Virus record (IMG/VR): IMGVR_UViG_3300032753_002463
Location: 1-64,000 of that record
DNA from: a virus
Direction: 5' to 3' (one strand)
DNA length: 64,000 nucleotides
The position numbers were made by a program, and so were the translations under genes. The notes below the pieces were generated by a model. It did no database searches, was not told where the DNA came from, and saw only the letters and a list, made by a program, of their open reading frames with translations. Positions 52,564 through 62,022 of the stretch are shown here, one piece after another (within the stretch, counting starts at the first letter, position 1; each line of letters begins with the position of its first letter).

Positions 52564-55344
52564 TTACTGATCTTTATTTATTATCGGATAATCCCTATTA
52601 GGCAAGCCAAGATCTTTTCCTGGGACTGTAGGATAAGCATCCTTATTTGCTCCAAAATTAGGCTCTATTTGATTAGGAGTAGAAGATATCGGATACACTC
52701 GAGAATTTATACTAGGATATGTAGAAATATTTTTTGGATAAATTTTTTCAGATGGTATATTAGTAGTAGTGGAAATATTATTATAATCATTTTCAGTGAT
52801 ATTAGAATAAACCCTAGATGGTAATCCAAAATCAGTACTATTATTAGAATAAACGTCCTCCTTAGGTACTATAGAATTAGTAATTCCCTGATCCTCGTAT
52901 TCATTATCTGAGATATTAGGATAAACCCTTCCTGGTAATCCTAAATCAATTCCTGGATCTGTTTTATATAAATCTTCTATAGGGGGATAAACTTTTCCTA
53001 TCGTATTGGTGTAATCATTCTCTTCAATATGAGGATATACTCTATCAGGAAGACCTAAATCAACCCCAGGATCTGTTTTATACAAATCTTCATTGGGTAT
53101 ATTATATACTCTTCCTGGTAAACCTAAATCACTTCCTGGATCATTTGGATATTCGTCAGCAACAATGCTTGGATAAACCCTATCAGGAAGACCTAAATCT
53201 GTACCCTCTACTGTAGGATAAACATCTTCTGAAGGTGTAGGATAAACCCTACTAGGCACGCCAAGATCACTTCCTGGATCATTTGGATATTCATCATCAA
53301 CTATATTAGGATAAACTCTCGAAGGTAAGCCAAGATCAACACCTTCAACAGTAGGATAGGTATCTTCTGAAGGTGCAGGATAAACCCTATCCGGCACACC
53401 TAAATCGGCTCCTGGAACTGTAATATAATCATCTTCTGTAATATTTGGATAAACTCTAGAAGGTAGCCCTAGATCTGTACCCTCGACTGTAGGATAAACA
53501 TCCTCTGAAGGCGCAGGATAAACCCTATCCGGCACACCAAGATCACTACCAGGGTCATTTGTATACTCGTCATCAACTATATTTGGATAAACCCTATCAG
53601 GAAGACCTAGATCAACTCCCTCGACAGTAGGATAAACATCCTCTGAAGGTGCAGGATAAACCCTATCAGGTACACCAAGAGCTGTAGCCTCATTAGAATA
53701 GTCTATATCATTAATTGTTGGATAAACTCTAGATGGTAATCCAAGGTCTGTTCCCGGGTTATTAGAATAAACATCCTCGCTAGGAGTACTATAAATCCTA
53801 TTTGGTACACCAAGAGCTGCACCTTCATTAGAATAATCAACATCACTAATACTAGGATAGACCCTAGATGGTAACCCTAATGATCCGGTAGAGGAAGGAT
53901 TATTTGTTATGGATTGTATTGCACCTGATACATTTCCTTGCCCAAGATTACTAATTCCTTGTGTTAGTGAGGATAAAAGACTACCCTGGTAAACATTACC
54001 TAATACTGCTTGTGATACGATAGGAGAATATTTTTGTATTACAGAAGATACTGAATTATTGATAAAATTATTTGCTAATTTAGCAAACAAATTACCATCA
54101 TTATTTACGCTATAATCAGTAGCTAATGTAGATCCAGCTAAATTCCAGCTGTCTGCTATTAGTATTGGAGAAAATTGGGATTGATTTTGTAATAAATCCG
54201 ATAATATGTTATATTGTAACTTCTTTTCTATTATTTTACCGACGTGAATTTTGAATCTATTATCGACAGGCTTTCTATTATCTGCATTACTTAATGTACT
54301 TGGTATATGAGCATACTCATCAAAATCAAATTCGCACTGATCTAATTGATACATGAATATGTATGGCTCCAATTTAGAAAGACTTCCATAAACACTATCC
54401 CTAGATTGCAACGGATCGCTAGCATTAGGTGGACCTGCTGGTGTGTTTAATATGCCGGATGATTGAGCAATATTCCCAACAGTTGTAGTTAGATTACTAA
54501 TAGCAGAATTACCAAATGGATTTAATACATCTGTTAAATTGCTAGTTAGATGCATATTTCTTAGCTCTGTAACAATTATCCACATTCGAAATTTTCTAAG
54601 GTTTTGTGGTATTACAGATTTAAGATTTATAGTGTCATAAGTAGCCTTTCTATATAAATCTGCCATAGCAGTTACTCTTAAATCAATTGAATCCAAACAA
54701 TTGAATGTTAAAATTCCACTCCTGGATATTTTTTCTTTCACAGAATCACCCGCATATGATCTGGACTGTGGTATTTTTAATAAAGAATCTAATCCTTCTA
54801 CTGATTGAATAAACCAGGGGCTTTTAGCATTAATACCCTGCAATATGTTTCTAAAACCAATTAAAGCATCTGCTCTATTGGAGCTAGACTGAGCAGAAGA
54901 TCCGCCGCCTGGTGCACTACCATTTTCTGCACTGGACCTCCTTTGTGTTAGATATCCTTTAGCGCTATAGAAATAAAAATTCTGGGTAACATTAGGGACT
55001 AAATTATTTTGTTTATCAGTTCCACTAATACTTACCCTGATTTGCTTAGATAATGAAAAATAATCTACACCAGCACCAATATGTGGCATGTTTATCTGAT
55101 CTGCAACACAAAGTAATGGACTTATAGGTAAAAATGTTTCTTGGTCTACAGAATTACCTGGATTTAAATCAAATAATAATCTGAATCCAAGATATGTAGG
55201 ATCCTCTTTCTGACCAGATGTAGTAGTTTGAAGTCCTGTGAGAAAATTATTCCTATCTTTATCCACACCAGTATTCAATAGACTATTACCTGGATTACCA
55301 GAAGCGGGAAAATTTTGTTGTAGTCCGTTTAGAAAGTCTGCCAT
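52564..55344 (-). CDS. tail/baseplate hub protein with about twenty 23-residue repeats
   Basis: This 926-residue protein has two parts. Residues 1 to about 400 look like a folded baseplate or tube-type domain (YLGFRLLFDLNPGNSV, SRSGILTFNCLDSIDLRV, FRMWIIVTELRNMH, YIFMYQLDQCEFDFDEYA, FKIHVGKIIEKKLQY). Residues about 488-926 are about twenty 23-residue repeats with the core DLGLPDRVYPNIVDDEY. Early copies alternate between an L-P type (with NIVDDEY) and a V-P type (with PAPSEDVYPTVEG), so the true period is 46. Copies decay toward the C-terminus. It starts one base after the gp27-like gene's stop, in the hub cluster. I know of no family with this repeat; it may be an extended, surface-exposed or host-binding arm. 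Function is inference. Confidence 0.7.
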   Translation of the reverse strand: MADFLNGLQQNFPASGNPGNSLLNTGVDKDRNNFLTGLQTTTSGQKEDPTYLGFRLLFDLNPGNSVDQETFLPISPLLCVADQINMPHIGAGVDYFSLSKQIRVSISGTDKQNNLVPNVTQNFYFYSAKGYLTQRRSSAENGSAPGGGSSAQSSSNRADALIGFRNILQGINAKSPWFIQSVEGLDSLLKIPQSRSYAGDSVKEKISRSGILTFNCLDSIDLRVTAMADLYRKATYDTINLKSVIPQNLRKFRMWIIVTELRNMHLTSNLTDVLNPFGNSAISNLTTTVGNIAQSSGILNTPAGPPNASDPLQSRDSVYGSLSKLEPYIFMYQLDQCEFDFDEYAHIPSTLSNADNRKPVDNRFKIHVGKIIEKKLQYNILSDLLQNQSQFSPILIADSWNLAGSTLATDYSVNNDGNLFAKLANNFINNSVSSVIQKYSPIVSQAVLGNVYQGSLLSSLTQGISNLGQGNVSGAIQSITNNPSSTGSLGLPSRVYPSISDVDYSNEGAALGVPNRIYSTPSEDVYSNNPGTDLGLPSRVYPTINDIDYSNEATALGVPDRVYPAPSEDVYPTVEGVDLGLPDRVYPNIVDDEYTNDPGSDLGVPDRVYPAPSEDVYPTVEGTDLGLPSRVYPNITEDDYITVPGADLGVPDRVYPAPSEDTYPTVEGVDLGLPSRVYPNIVDDEYPNDPGSDLGVPSRVYPTPSEDVYPTVEGTDLGLPDRVYPSIVADEYPNDPGSDLGLPGRVYNIPNEDLYKTDPGVDLGLPDRVYPHIEENDYTNTIGKVYPPIEDLYKTDPGIDLGLPGRVYPNISDNEYEDQGITNSIVPKEDVYSNNSTDFGLPSRVYSNITENDYNNISTTTNIPSEKIYPKNISTYPSINSRVYPISSTPNQIEPNFGANKDAYPTVPGKDLGLPNRDYPIINKDQ
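52590..53885 (-). repeat. 69-bp tandem repeat array (46-residue superrepeat)
   Basis: About 1.3 kb of the preceding gene consists of roughly twenty 69-bp units, each encoding 23 residues. Alternating units resemble each other more than their neighbours, giving a 138-bp period through most of the array. The reading frame is kept throughout. Units near the C-terminal end (52.6-53.0 kb) are degenerate, while those at 53.2-53.75 kb are the most alike. Confidence 0.85.
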
Positions 55345-55345
55345 T

Positions 55346-56857
55346 TTAGCTTGTTACTGGTTCAGGTACAGAAGCAACGCCGTCGTTAATGGTCCATTGT
55401 CTTTTCCCTAGCCTTAATATTGTTTTTAGTTCTCCTCCCCTAAATTCGATTGAAGTTCCTAGTATTATATATTTACCACTTAAGAATACATTTAAAACTG
55501 TTTCACCTGCATAGGATTTTTTGTCCTGCTCTACCGGACCAATTTGCCCGGCTACATCCTTAGGTGAGGTATGTACTATTCTCACTGGAACATATTGGCC
55601 CCTATAAATCCATGGTACATAGGATCCTAATTCAATATCTATGAAAATTTTATAATTCTCCAGCTTATTTATTAGATTTTGTACTGGTGCCTGATGTATG
55701 TTTTTATGTGTATTGTCAAAATATCTAACACCCGCCCATTCCTTCTTGTATTCATCCAGATAAACACTTTCGTTTGGTCTTCCTCTTAATATGATGTCAT
55801 TATTTCCTAGTGTTTTAGGTGTTACTGATTCAATTGGATATTTAACATATTTTTCTCCTGGTGTTGGAACATCTAAATTTGCACTATAGAACTCAAGAAA
55901 AGTTTTATATCCATATTTATTAACAACATAGCCTGCACTATTAGAAACAGTATAGGATTTTATAAAAAATGGATATGTACCCCATTGTGGATCATTGGTT
56001 AAAAGTAACGGAAATTGTGCGTCACTAGTTTTTTGATTTGAATCTAATCCTCCTACTAAACCGTAGCTTGGTCCAATATTTGCTAAAATTGTATCACCTT
56101 CTGGGTCTGTTGAATCTTCCCCGAATAATTGTTTGTTAATATTAACAAATGTCAGATTATAATATGGATCAATCCACCAATCAAATGCATCCTCCTCTGA
56201 TTTCCAAGATTTGGAAACTACAGAGTCTATAAATTCTAAATTCGGTAAATTCGGATTAATCCATGTCATCTTGTCAGCTGTATTAGACTCATTGGAAGAA
56301 AATCCCAAATTAAGGTCCTTAGCAACTTTTCTTAATGTTTCCCACGATGTCATTCCACTATAGGCTTGGCAATTATGTTGGAATATTCTTGGTATCCTTA
56401 ATTGAGCTTTAACGATAAAAGTATAATAGACAGAGGATCCTTTGTAATTTTCTGGCATACCATCAATTGCCTCTGGTCCTGGACCTGTTACCTCTACTAT
56501 AGTATAGTCATGTCTTATTGGTTTATATGCTTCTGAATGGGATTTTAAATAAAGACATAAGAGATCTCCATCTTTTGGATATCCAGTAAATAAAAATTGG
56601 GTTTCATAAATTTTAAATACCACTAACAATTCGGGTAAAACAGAATTCATATCTATTTTAAGATATTCAATTGCTCTAACGGTAAATGAATTAATATTGA
56701 TGAATGGCATCAATGCTCCAATAGTCATTTCTTGCCTATCACTAGAAGCAGCTACCTTTTGCTTATCGTCTGCTTTATAAACATCAATAATACTCAATTC
56801 ATCCAAAACTATAGTAGGTGGATCATATTGTAGTATTGCTTTTTTTTCGTTAATCAT
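55346..56857 (-). CDS. 27: baseplate hub protein, gp27 / late-control-D-like
   Basis: This 503-residue protein has the layout of the hub protein that holds the spike. An N-terminal beta part is followed by a central block with AYSGMTSWETLRKVAKDLNL, a D-x-W-x-NPNLPNLEFID segment and EDAFDWWIDPYYNLTFVNIN, characteristic of gpD/gp27 proteins. The C-terminus ends with a beta barrel (YIILGTSIEFRGGELKTILR). T4 gp27 is 391 residues; this one is longer. It overlaps the LysM gene by one base and precedes the repeat-rich gene by one base. The assignment rests on pattern plus its place next to the spike gene. Confidence 0.65.
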   Translation of the reverse strand: MINEKKAILQYDPPTIVLDELSIIDVYKADDKQKVAASSDRQEMTIGALMPFININSFTVRAIEYLKIDMNSVLPELLVVFKIYETQFLFTGYPKDGDLLCLYLKSHSEAYKPIRHDYTIVEVTGPGPEAIDGMPENYKGSSVYYTFIVKAQLRIPRIFQHNCQAYSGMTSWETLRKVAKDLNLGFSSNESNTADKMTWINPNLPNLEFIDSVVSKSWKSEEDAFDWWIDPYYNLTFVNINKQLFGEDSTDPEGDTILANIGPSYGLVGGLDSNQKTSDAQFPLLLTNDPQWGTYPFFIKSYTVSNSAGYVVNKYGYKTFLEFYSANLDVPTPGEKYVKYPIESVTPKTLGNNDIILRGRPNESVYLDEYKKEWAGVRYFDNTHKNIHQAPVQNLINKLENYKIFIDIELGSYVPWIYRGQYVPVRIVHTSPKDVAGQIGPVEQDKKSYAGETVLNVFLSGKYIILGTSIEFRGGELKTILRLGKRQWTINDGVASVPEPVTS

Positions 56858-57468
56858 TATGAACTAAATAAATTTTTCTTAGCAATTATTGCTTTAGTAT
56901 TTGCAAGTGCAGTATTATTACTATTAGCTGTTCTAGAGATACCAATACTAGCACCAAAAATTAATTTTCCATTAACAACTTGGAATTGCTGATCACTAGG
57001 ACCAGCAATATTTGGTGGTAAAGGTGTTGGATTAGCAGAGGAAACATTAGTTGCATTCAAGTATGTTTGTCTTTCTGTTGATACCTGTGATATTCTACTA
57101 ACTAATTGTTGTCTAAAACTAATTCTATCTTGTGTAGCTGCTGTTGTACCTCCAGCCGCTGGTGCTGCGGCAAGTAATGAGGTCATACTATTAGTAGAAG
57201 GAATTAGTAAAATATCTCCTGCATTTAATGAAAATGGATTAGATATAGAATTTAATTTCAGCAGAAGTCCCATATTATCCTGATTACCAGTATATAATTT
57301 ACTAAATAAATCCGGCCTCATCTGAAATTCTGTTGGGCATACAGCTATATTAGAAAAAGAAACAGTACCTTGTGTTGGAGAACTAATAGAAGATGATGTA
57401 AGATCCACTATTTGTTGTCCATTTACTGTATTAATTGGTTTAACTGATAATACATCTATTGATAGCAT
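56857..57468 (-). CDS. LysM-like baseplate protein (gp53/XkdP-type)
   Basis: This 203-residue protein has a LysM-like unit around residues 48-92: PDLFSKLYTGNQDNMGLLLK, then NSISNPFSLNAGDILLIPS. In T4, gp53 uses a similar fold in the wedge. In other contractile systems a LysM protein joins hub to tube. The rest is low-complexity, with an Ala/Gly/Thr linker and a basic C-terminus. It shares one base with the hub gene and lies 13 bases from the 611-residue gene upstream. Which counterpart is right cannot be settled here. Confidence 0.6.
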   Translation of the reverse strand: MLSIDVLSVKPINTVNGQQIVDLTSSSISSPTQGTVSFSNIAVCPTEFQMRPDLFSKLYTGNQDNMGLLLKLNSISNPFSLNAGDILLIPSTNSMTSLLAAAPAAGGTTAATQDRISFRQQLVSRISQVSTERQTYLNATNVSSANPTPLPPNIAGPSDQQFQVVNGKLIFGASIGISRTANSNNTALANTKAIIAKKNLFSS

Positions 57469-57481
57469 TCTTTATATTTTA

Positions 57482-59317
57482 TTATTCTCCAGTAGAAGCA
57501 AAATTGGAAACAACATTTTTTGTGTTATTAAGATTTTGAGCGTCCGGATTTTTACCTGTTGGTGTAATATAACCTTGTGTAGAGCTTGTTTCTGGGAATT
57601 GACCAAGATACATTCTACCATTACCCCTATTAAACATACTTTCATATTCTCCCCTATGCCTTGTTCTAGCATGTCTTAATTCATAAACAGCGGTCATTCC
57701 TGTTGGAAAATCATCTGGTCCTAATTGACTATCAAAGGTTATTTTAACTTGGTGACAAATTAAATTACCGATCATTGCTATTGGATTAAGGGGATTACCA
57801 ACTACTAAATGCCAGTCACCTGTTGGATATCCACTTAACATTAAAGGCTCATAAAAAATATTATTTAACATATTCTCTGTTAAAAGAAGTGTTAATGATT
57901 TATATAATCTGCCTTTTTCGTCTATTTTACCAGTTTGCTTAAATTGATCAAATTCCTGCCTTAAATCCAATAATTGTTTTTGATAATCCTTTGTTTTAGC
58001 CGCTACTGCTTCAGAGTGGCTTTTTTGGATTAAATCTGCAATCCATCTAACGGGATCCGTAATATATTGCTTATATCCTTTAGGCCCACCAGGAAATGAA
58101 AACCCCATTGTATTCGGATTTTCAAGGATCTGTGGAGTTAAAAATTTGCCATAATCTGTACCTAATGCTAATAGATTTGTTAATAGATCCATAAATAGCA
58201 TTCTACTATTAATATCAGATACTGAAGTAAGATCATATTTGAAGGTAACATTAAAAGAACTAGCTTTACCTGTTACACCTACCCCTCTAACATACATTTC
58301 ATTAACAGTATTAATATCAACAAAGATTCTTTGACTTAGTGGATTAGACCCTTCCCTTAGATTATTATATAGATTCCTAGCATAAACCTTTTCGATATTA
58401 TTAGGATCTAAAATTGCTCCACCAACAGTATTTGTTCCCTGTATGGCAGAATTTATATCAGAATTGAAGAGAGCTTTAAAAACACTACCAAATCCATTAT
58501 AAAAACCAGGATCATTTTTAGTATAATTAGCAAAATCCTTTTGTCTTTTTGGTGTCCAGGTTAATCCACTTTCTATACCTATTATATCATTTAAATTATT
58601 ACCAGTACCTTCACCAAAATAGCTAATAGCTTGACATATCGGAACATTAATCTGATTTTTTGCTAAATCACTTTTCGTAAAGCCGCTGAAATCTTGAGAT
58701 ATAACCTGACCATTTTGTGACGAAGGGTATTGTGCAGAAAGAGGAACCTTTAGATTATCGAACACAGGGGTAGGAAATCTTCTAAGTGTAATCATCCTAT
58801 TATTAGGAATATTACCATATTCTTTACAGAAGATGAAGTCCTTTGGATTATAAGGTTGACCAATAAAGGGACTGTTTGGATCTAAGTAGGATCCATTAAT
58901 AGTAGTAGCATTAATAATATTAAAAGCTGTAGGATTCCTACTATTATCAGGGCTTACAATCTGACTATTAGAATACTTCTCTGAACCTTTGTACGAAAAT
59001 TGTGTAGATGGTCCACTAGTAGTCAGATCTGGATTATTAGTGGGATATGATGTCCCTAAAAGATAATAATTAAACAATCCACTAGGAGCACCTAGTTCAC
59101 CTTCTGTAAATTCATAGAATAAACTTTTTGGTAAATTAAGATTTCCCCCCTCTGCAGGAAATCCACCATTAGGGCTATCGCCAGGAAATTGTGTAATGTA
59201 TTTTCCTGCCTGTGTAGAAAGATCAAGATTAGGAGCACCTCCCCAAAGAGCTACTTGTGTTGGTTGACTATTACTGGATGATGTAGGAACATCTGCACTA
59301 ATTGCGCTAAGATACAT
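57482..59317 (-). CDS. baseplate/tail structural protein (611 aa), possible tube-initiator
   Basis: This 611-residue virion protein begins MYLSAISADVPTSSSNSQPT. Its C-terminal third has a well-ordered sequence: VTFKYDLTSVSDINSRMLFM, DWHLVVGNPLNPIAMIGNLI, TFDSQLGPDDFPTGMTAVYE and FNRGNGRMYLG. I recall these phrases from tail or baseplate proteins of other large phages but cannot name a T4 partner; gp48/gp54-like is possible. The N-terminal half is loose and rich in Asn, Pro and Ser. It leads the hub cluster (611 aa, LysM, gp27-like, repeat protein, spike). TATATATAAGAAATATC lies before its start. Confidence 0.6.
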   Translation of the reverse strand: MYLSAISADVPTSSSNSQPTQVALWGGAPNLDLSTQAGKYITQFPGDSPNGGFPAEGGNLNLPKSLFYEFTEGELGAPSGLFNYYLLGTSYPTNNPDLTTSGPSTQFSYKGSEKYSNSQIVSPDNSRNPTAFNIINATTINGSYLDPNSPFIGQPYNPKDFIFCKEYGNIPNNRMITLRRFPTPVFDNLKVPLSAQYPSSQNGQVISQDFSGFTKSDLAKNQINVPICQAISYFGEGTGNNLNDIIGIESGLTWTPKRQKDFANYTKNDPGFYNGFGSVFKALFNSDINSAIQGTNTVGGAILDPNNIEKVYARNLYNNLREGSNPLSQRIFVDINTVNEMYVRGVGVTGKASSFNVTFKYDLTSVSDINSRMLFMDLLTNLLALGTDYGKFLTPQILENPNTMGFSFPGGPKGYKQYITDPVRWIADLIQKSHSEAVAAKTKDYQKQLLDLRQEFDQFKQTGKIDEKGRLYKSLTLLLTENMLNNIFYEPLMLSGYPTGDWHLVVGNPLNPIAMIGNLICHQVKITFDSQLGPDDFPTGMTAVYELRHARTRHRGEYESMFNRGNGRMYLGQFPETSSTQGYITPTGKNPDAQNLNNTKNVVSNFASTGE

Positions 59318-59365
59318 TTTGTTTGATATTTCTTATATATATTTTAGTCTCTAAAAAGGACTAAA

Positions 59366-59704
59366 TTATATCTTAAAAGCTTCTACCACAACATTTTTAA
59401 TCTTGTTTTCCGAGATTAGCTCCTTTAATGCTTTAATTTTATCTTTTGAAGGATTAGTAAAATGCAAATATACTACATCATACCTAGAGGTTAGAAAGGA
59501 TTCAATTTTTTTTACCATCATTTGATTTAATATCCAATATTGGGTATTATTCAGTTCAGATGTGTTTTCAAAATTTTCCTGCACTAATTTATTCATATCA
59601 AGAAAGTAAGATTTTTCTTCTTCTATTTTGACTTTCTTAATTTCCTTATACGTTAGGTTAGTAAGGTGTATTTTCAACTCTACAGTAGTTTTATTCACTA
59701 TCAT
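59366..59704 (-). CDS. hypothetical protein (112 aa)
   Basis: This is a small alpha/beta protein of unknown function. The internal start ATG at 59702-59704 (MIVNKTTVELKIHLTNLTYK) gives 112 residues. An in-frame ATG six codons earlier is possible but overlaps the upstream gene more. Segments such as YDVVYLHFTNPSKDKIKALK and NKIKNVVVEAF look like a strand-helix-strand unit. It overlaps the 82-residue gene by 14 bases. No motif is recognised. Confidence 0.55.
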   Translation of the reverse strand: MIVNKTTVELKIHLTNLTYKEIKKVKIEEEKSYFLDMNKLVQENFENTSELNNTQYWILNQMMVKKIESFLTSRYDVVYLHFTNPSKDKIKALKELISENKIKNVVVEAFKI

Positions 59705-59939
59705 TATTATCAGGTTTAACAATATCAGACCATTCTAGATCAGTAGATTGCGGTTTGTTTTCCTTCTTGTCTGCTTTTAATTGCTTGTTATGGTTTTCTT
59801 GGAGATGTGCTTGATGAATAGCTTGTCCTGCTCTAATAGTCCTTTCTAATTGTTCAGACCATTGCTTAAAAGTAGGATCCTTTTTAACTAATCCAAATTT
59901 CCGGGCCATTTCTCTCCTTTGTCTTCTTGATGGTAACAT
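59691..59939 (-). CDS. hypothetical basic protein (82 aa)
   Basis: This 82-residue protein begins MLPSRRQRREMARKFGLVKK, a strongly basic helix. A helix follows (SEQLERTIRAGQAIHQAHL) and the tail is acidic (WSDIVKPDNNDSE). Basic-head, acidic-tail small proteins are common as phage assembly helpers, but nothing identifies this one. It starts two bases after the stop of the 167-residue gene. Confidence 0.55.
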   Translation of the reverse strand: MLPSRRQRREMARKFGLVKKDPTFKQWSEQLERTIRAGQAIHQAHLQENHNKQLKADKKENKPQSTDLEWSDIVKPDNNDSE

Positions 59940-59941
59940 AA

Positions 59942-60445
59942 TTATTTAGTTGAATTATTGTTTAAAAGTTTAAATTGAAAAGTCTTCAGAAAGAGACTGT
60001 GTATAATTGCATTATCACAGTCTAAGGCTTGCGATACTTTGACCAAACTGAAGTCCTCAATATTATCATTGTTTTCATTTTCTTCAGCAATTAAGCCGGT
60101 GATATTAACACTAAACGAAGGCATGCCAGAGGAGTCATAATTTGAGGATTCAATTAATCCAAGAAATTCCCATTTATCAGTTTCTTCCATACGAAATCCT
60201 GTTATCTCATTCAATCCTCTTTTAGCTGTTGAAAATATATCAGAGTCCTCGTCTGCAATATTAATCATTATTGGAATAAATGGTTCATTATCACCAATAA
60301 CACCAAGTTTATCAGGATATCCATTCTCAGAAACAGTATATGGTAAAATAAGAACATATTGCATAATATGTTCTAAATTATAAGTTACTCCATCAGAAGT
60401 AAGCTTAATCTGCTTGTCCTGGTATAGTGTTTTGAGTTCTAACAT
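59942..60445 (-). CDS. hypothetical protein with Nudix-like segment, probably inactive
   Basis: This 167-residue protein has a beta-rich N-terminus (LEHIMQYVLILPYTVSENGY) followed by FSTAKRGLNEITGF, resembling a degenerate Nudix box (G-x5-E-x7-R-E-x-x-E-E). Most of the acidic metal-binding positions are missing, so hydrolase activity is unlikely. A later segment (SFSVNITGLIAEENENNDN) completes a small fold. It overlaps the 205-residue gene by 41 bases, an unusually long overlap. Assignment to the Nudix fold is weak. Its place among tail genes may mean an assembly role. Confidence 0.45.
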   Translation of the reverse strand: MLELKTLYQDKQIKLTSDGVTYNLEHIMQYVLILPYTVSENGYPDKLGVIGDNEPFIPIMINIADEDSDIFSTAKRGLNEITGFRMEETDKWEFLGLIESSNYDSSGMPSFSVNITGLIAEENENNDNIEDFSLVKVSQALDCDNAIIHSLFLKTFQFKLLNNNSTK

Positions 60446-61022
60446 TTTTTACTGGAGTTATTTTTGCTAAATATATATCCTTTATAGCTTTTTTTAAAGC
60501 ATCCCTAACTACCTCGATATCAAGATCCTTTGTTACATAATCAATTATCTCGTCTTCTGCATTTTCAAAGCTAGATATTATTACATCCCATAAAGCTTTC
60601 TTAGGAAGATTTATTGTTAAATTAAGGTCAACATCTACCCAATTTTCTTTTTGTTTCTTTAAAAGAGATGCAATAGCAGATTCTTCTTTTACTATCGTGT
60701 GCAATTCACTCCTCCCAGCACGTTTTGATGTATTAGGTGCTTGTTTTGCAGGTTCAACTTTATCGAATGCGGTTTCATAAAAACCTTTTTCTACTTTTAC
60801 CATATATTCATCCAATAGTGCTAATGATATACGGCTTCCATCAGTAAAAACAAGATACTGTTGTCCATTAACTTCTATAACCTCTTTATAATGGTGTACA
60901 TATCCAACACTATCGCCCTTGATCCATTGGTATGAATAATTATCTAAATCGCTATGTGGATCCATATTACTATCTTTATTTGTGTTTCCCATGCCTAACA
61001 TTTTTTTTATCAGATTTATCAT
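60405..61022 (-). CDS. hypothetical protein (205 aa)
   Basis: This 205-residue protein of unknown function starts MINLIKKMLGMGNTNKDSNM. The N-terminal half contains a small beta unit (VGYVHHYKEVIEVNGQQYLV, SRISLALLDEYMVKV). The C-terminal half is helical and charged (EEIIDYVTKDLDIEVVRDAL with a basic end). It may be a tail assembly chaperone, judging only by position. It overlaps its downstream neighbour by 41 bases and lies two bases from the 85-residue gene. Confidence 0.5.
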   Translation of the reverse strand: MINLIKKMLGMGNTNKDSNMDPHSDLDNYSYQWIKGDSVGYVHHYKEVIEVNGQQYLVFTDGSRISLALLDEYMVKVEKGFYETAFDKVEPAKQAPNTSKRAGRSELHTIVKEESAIASLLKKQKENWVDVDLNLTINLPKKALWDVIISSFENAEDEIIDYVTKDLDIEVVRDALKKAIKDIYLAKITPVKNVRTQNTIPGQAD

Positions 61023-61024
61023 GG

Positions 61025-61282
61025 CTAATCCTCCTCTATTTTACAGATATAACCCTGCCCAATTAAATTTTTAACCCAATCTAAATAATCTTTACCTACT
61101 ATCCATCTTTTATCGGGCTTCTTCTTATTGACAATTTTCTCTGCTATTGCCAAATTGTCAAGAACTTTATCCGGATGCCTATAAATTTTCCATATTGTTC
61201 TTTTACCAGGACATGCTAAGTACAGATGTTTACCATATTCAGGAAGTTCAGGAAATTCTAATTCTATAGTCACATCTGGCAT
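61025..61282 (-). CDS. hypothetical small protein (85 aa)
   Basis: This 85-residue protein begins MPDVTIELEFPELPEYGKHL and has a short alpha/beta chain containing CPGKRTIWKIYRHPDKVLDN and a C-terminal helix (KDYLDWVKNLIGQGYI). It opens the small-gene run leading to the tail proteins. GATATAAGTAAA lies just before the start. No family is recognised. Confidence 0.5.
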   Translation of the reverse strand: MPDVTIELEFPELPEYGKHLYLACPGKRTIWKIYRHPDKVLDNLAIAEKIVNKKKPDKRWIVGKDYLDWVKNLIGQGYICKIEED

Positions 61283-61317
61283 TATATTTACTTATATCAT
61301 GATTGATCAATAAGATT

Positions 61318-62022
61318 TCAAGATCCCCACTTTTTAGAAAAAATATCTTGAGCTTCGTATGTAAGAGAATATAATTCCTTTTCGTTAGTAACTATTTCTT
61401 TTGTTGTTTTACCTATAATATTATTATGATGCTCTACAATAGAAGTAGTTACTATCATATGATCTATATGAAATTTTTGAAGTGTCATTGCATAATCATT
61501 ATCTGAATACCAATGAATAAAATTTTCGTCCAGGTCTCCTATTATATTATATATACTCCTTTTTTGAACAATACACCAACCAGAAATATGCTGTCTAATA
61601 ACATAACCTTTAATTAGTCCACTATTAATTTGTATACCATATTGAGGTTGGGTTTTTGGACAGATCGGACTGAATGAGAGGTAATTAGGATTATATTCAG
61701 AAGCCTGAAATATTTTCGATGCCCAATTCTTTTTAAAAATTAGATCATTGTTGCAAAGTGCAACAAATTCAGAAATACCTTTCTTCCTACCTAAATTTAG
61801 GTATTTATGATATCCATAAGATGTATCAGGTCTTATTGTTTCTATTGTCATATTTGGCTTATGATATCCTTCCCAATAAATGTCTGGCTGTGATTCGACT
61901 ACTACAACATTAAAGTTAACATCTTCCTCTGATTCACCTAAACTTATTAAACTATTAACAGTTAATTTATGGCAATTATTATTTTTTGCATAGCTTACTA
62001 TGACTACATCCATGTCTCTCAT
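61318..62022 (-). CDS. glycosyltransferase family 2-like protein
   Basis: This 234-residue GT-A-type glycosyltransferase has the N-terminal strand MDVVIVSYAKNN with the GT2 core. GYHKYLNLGRKKGISEF precedes ALCNNDLIF, where N-D replaces the usual D-x-D metal motif. SGWCIVQKRS and GDLDENFIHWYSDNDYA form the acceptor-side region, with the ED-like catalytic pair replaced by D-N-D. Such enzymes move a sugar from a nucleotide donor. The acceptor is unknown. Its ATG overlaps the KdsA stop by one base, tying it to the Kdo/GDP-sugar genes. Confidence 0.8.
   Translation of the reverse strand: MRDMDVVIVSYAKNNNCHKLTVNSLISLGESEEDVNFNVVVVESQPDIYWEGYHKPNMTIETIRPDTSYGYHKYLNLGRKKGISEFVALCNNDLIFKKNWASKIFQASEYNPNYLSFSPICPKTQPQYGIQINSGLIKGYVIRQHISGWCIVQKRSIYNIIGDLDENFIHWYSDNDYAMTLQKFHIDHMIVTTSIVEHHNNIIGKTTKEIVTNEKELYSLTYEAQDIFSKKWGS

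Noticed and set aside
52590-53885. CRISPR array
   Set aside because: The repeats are 69 bp long, directly joined, kept in frame and diverged, with no unique spacers. They are protein-coding tandem repeats.
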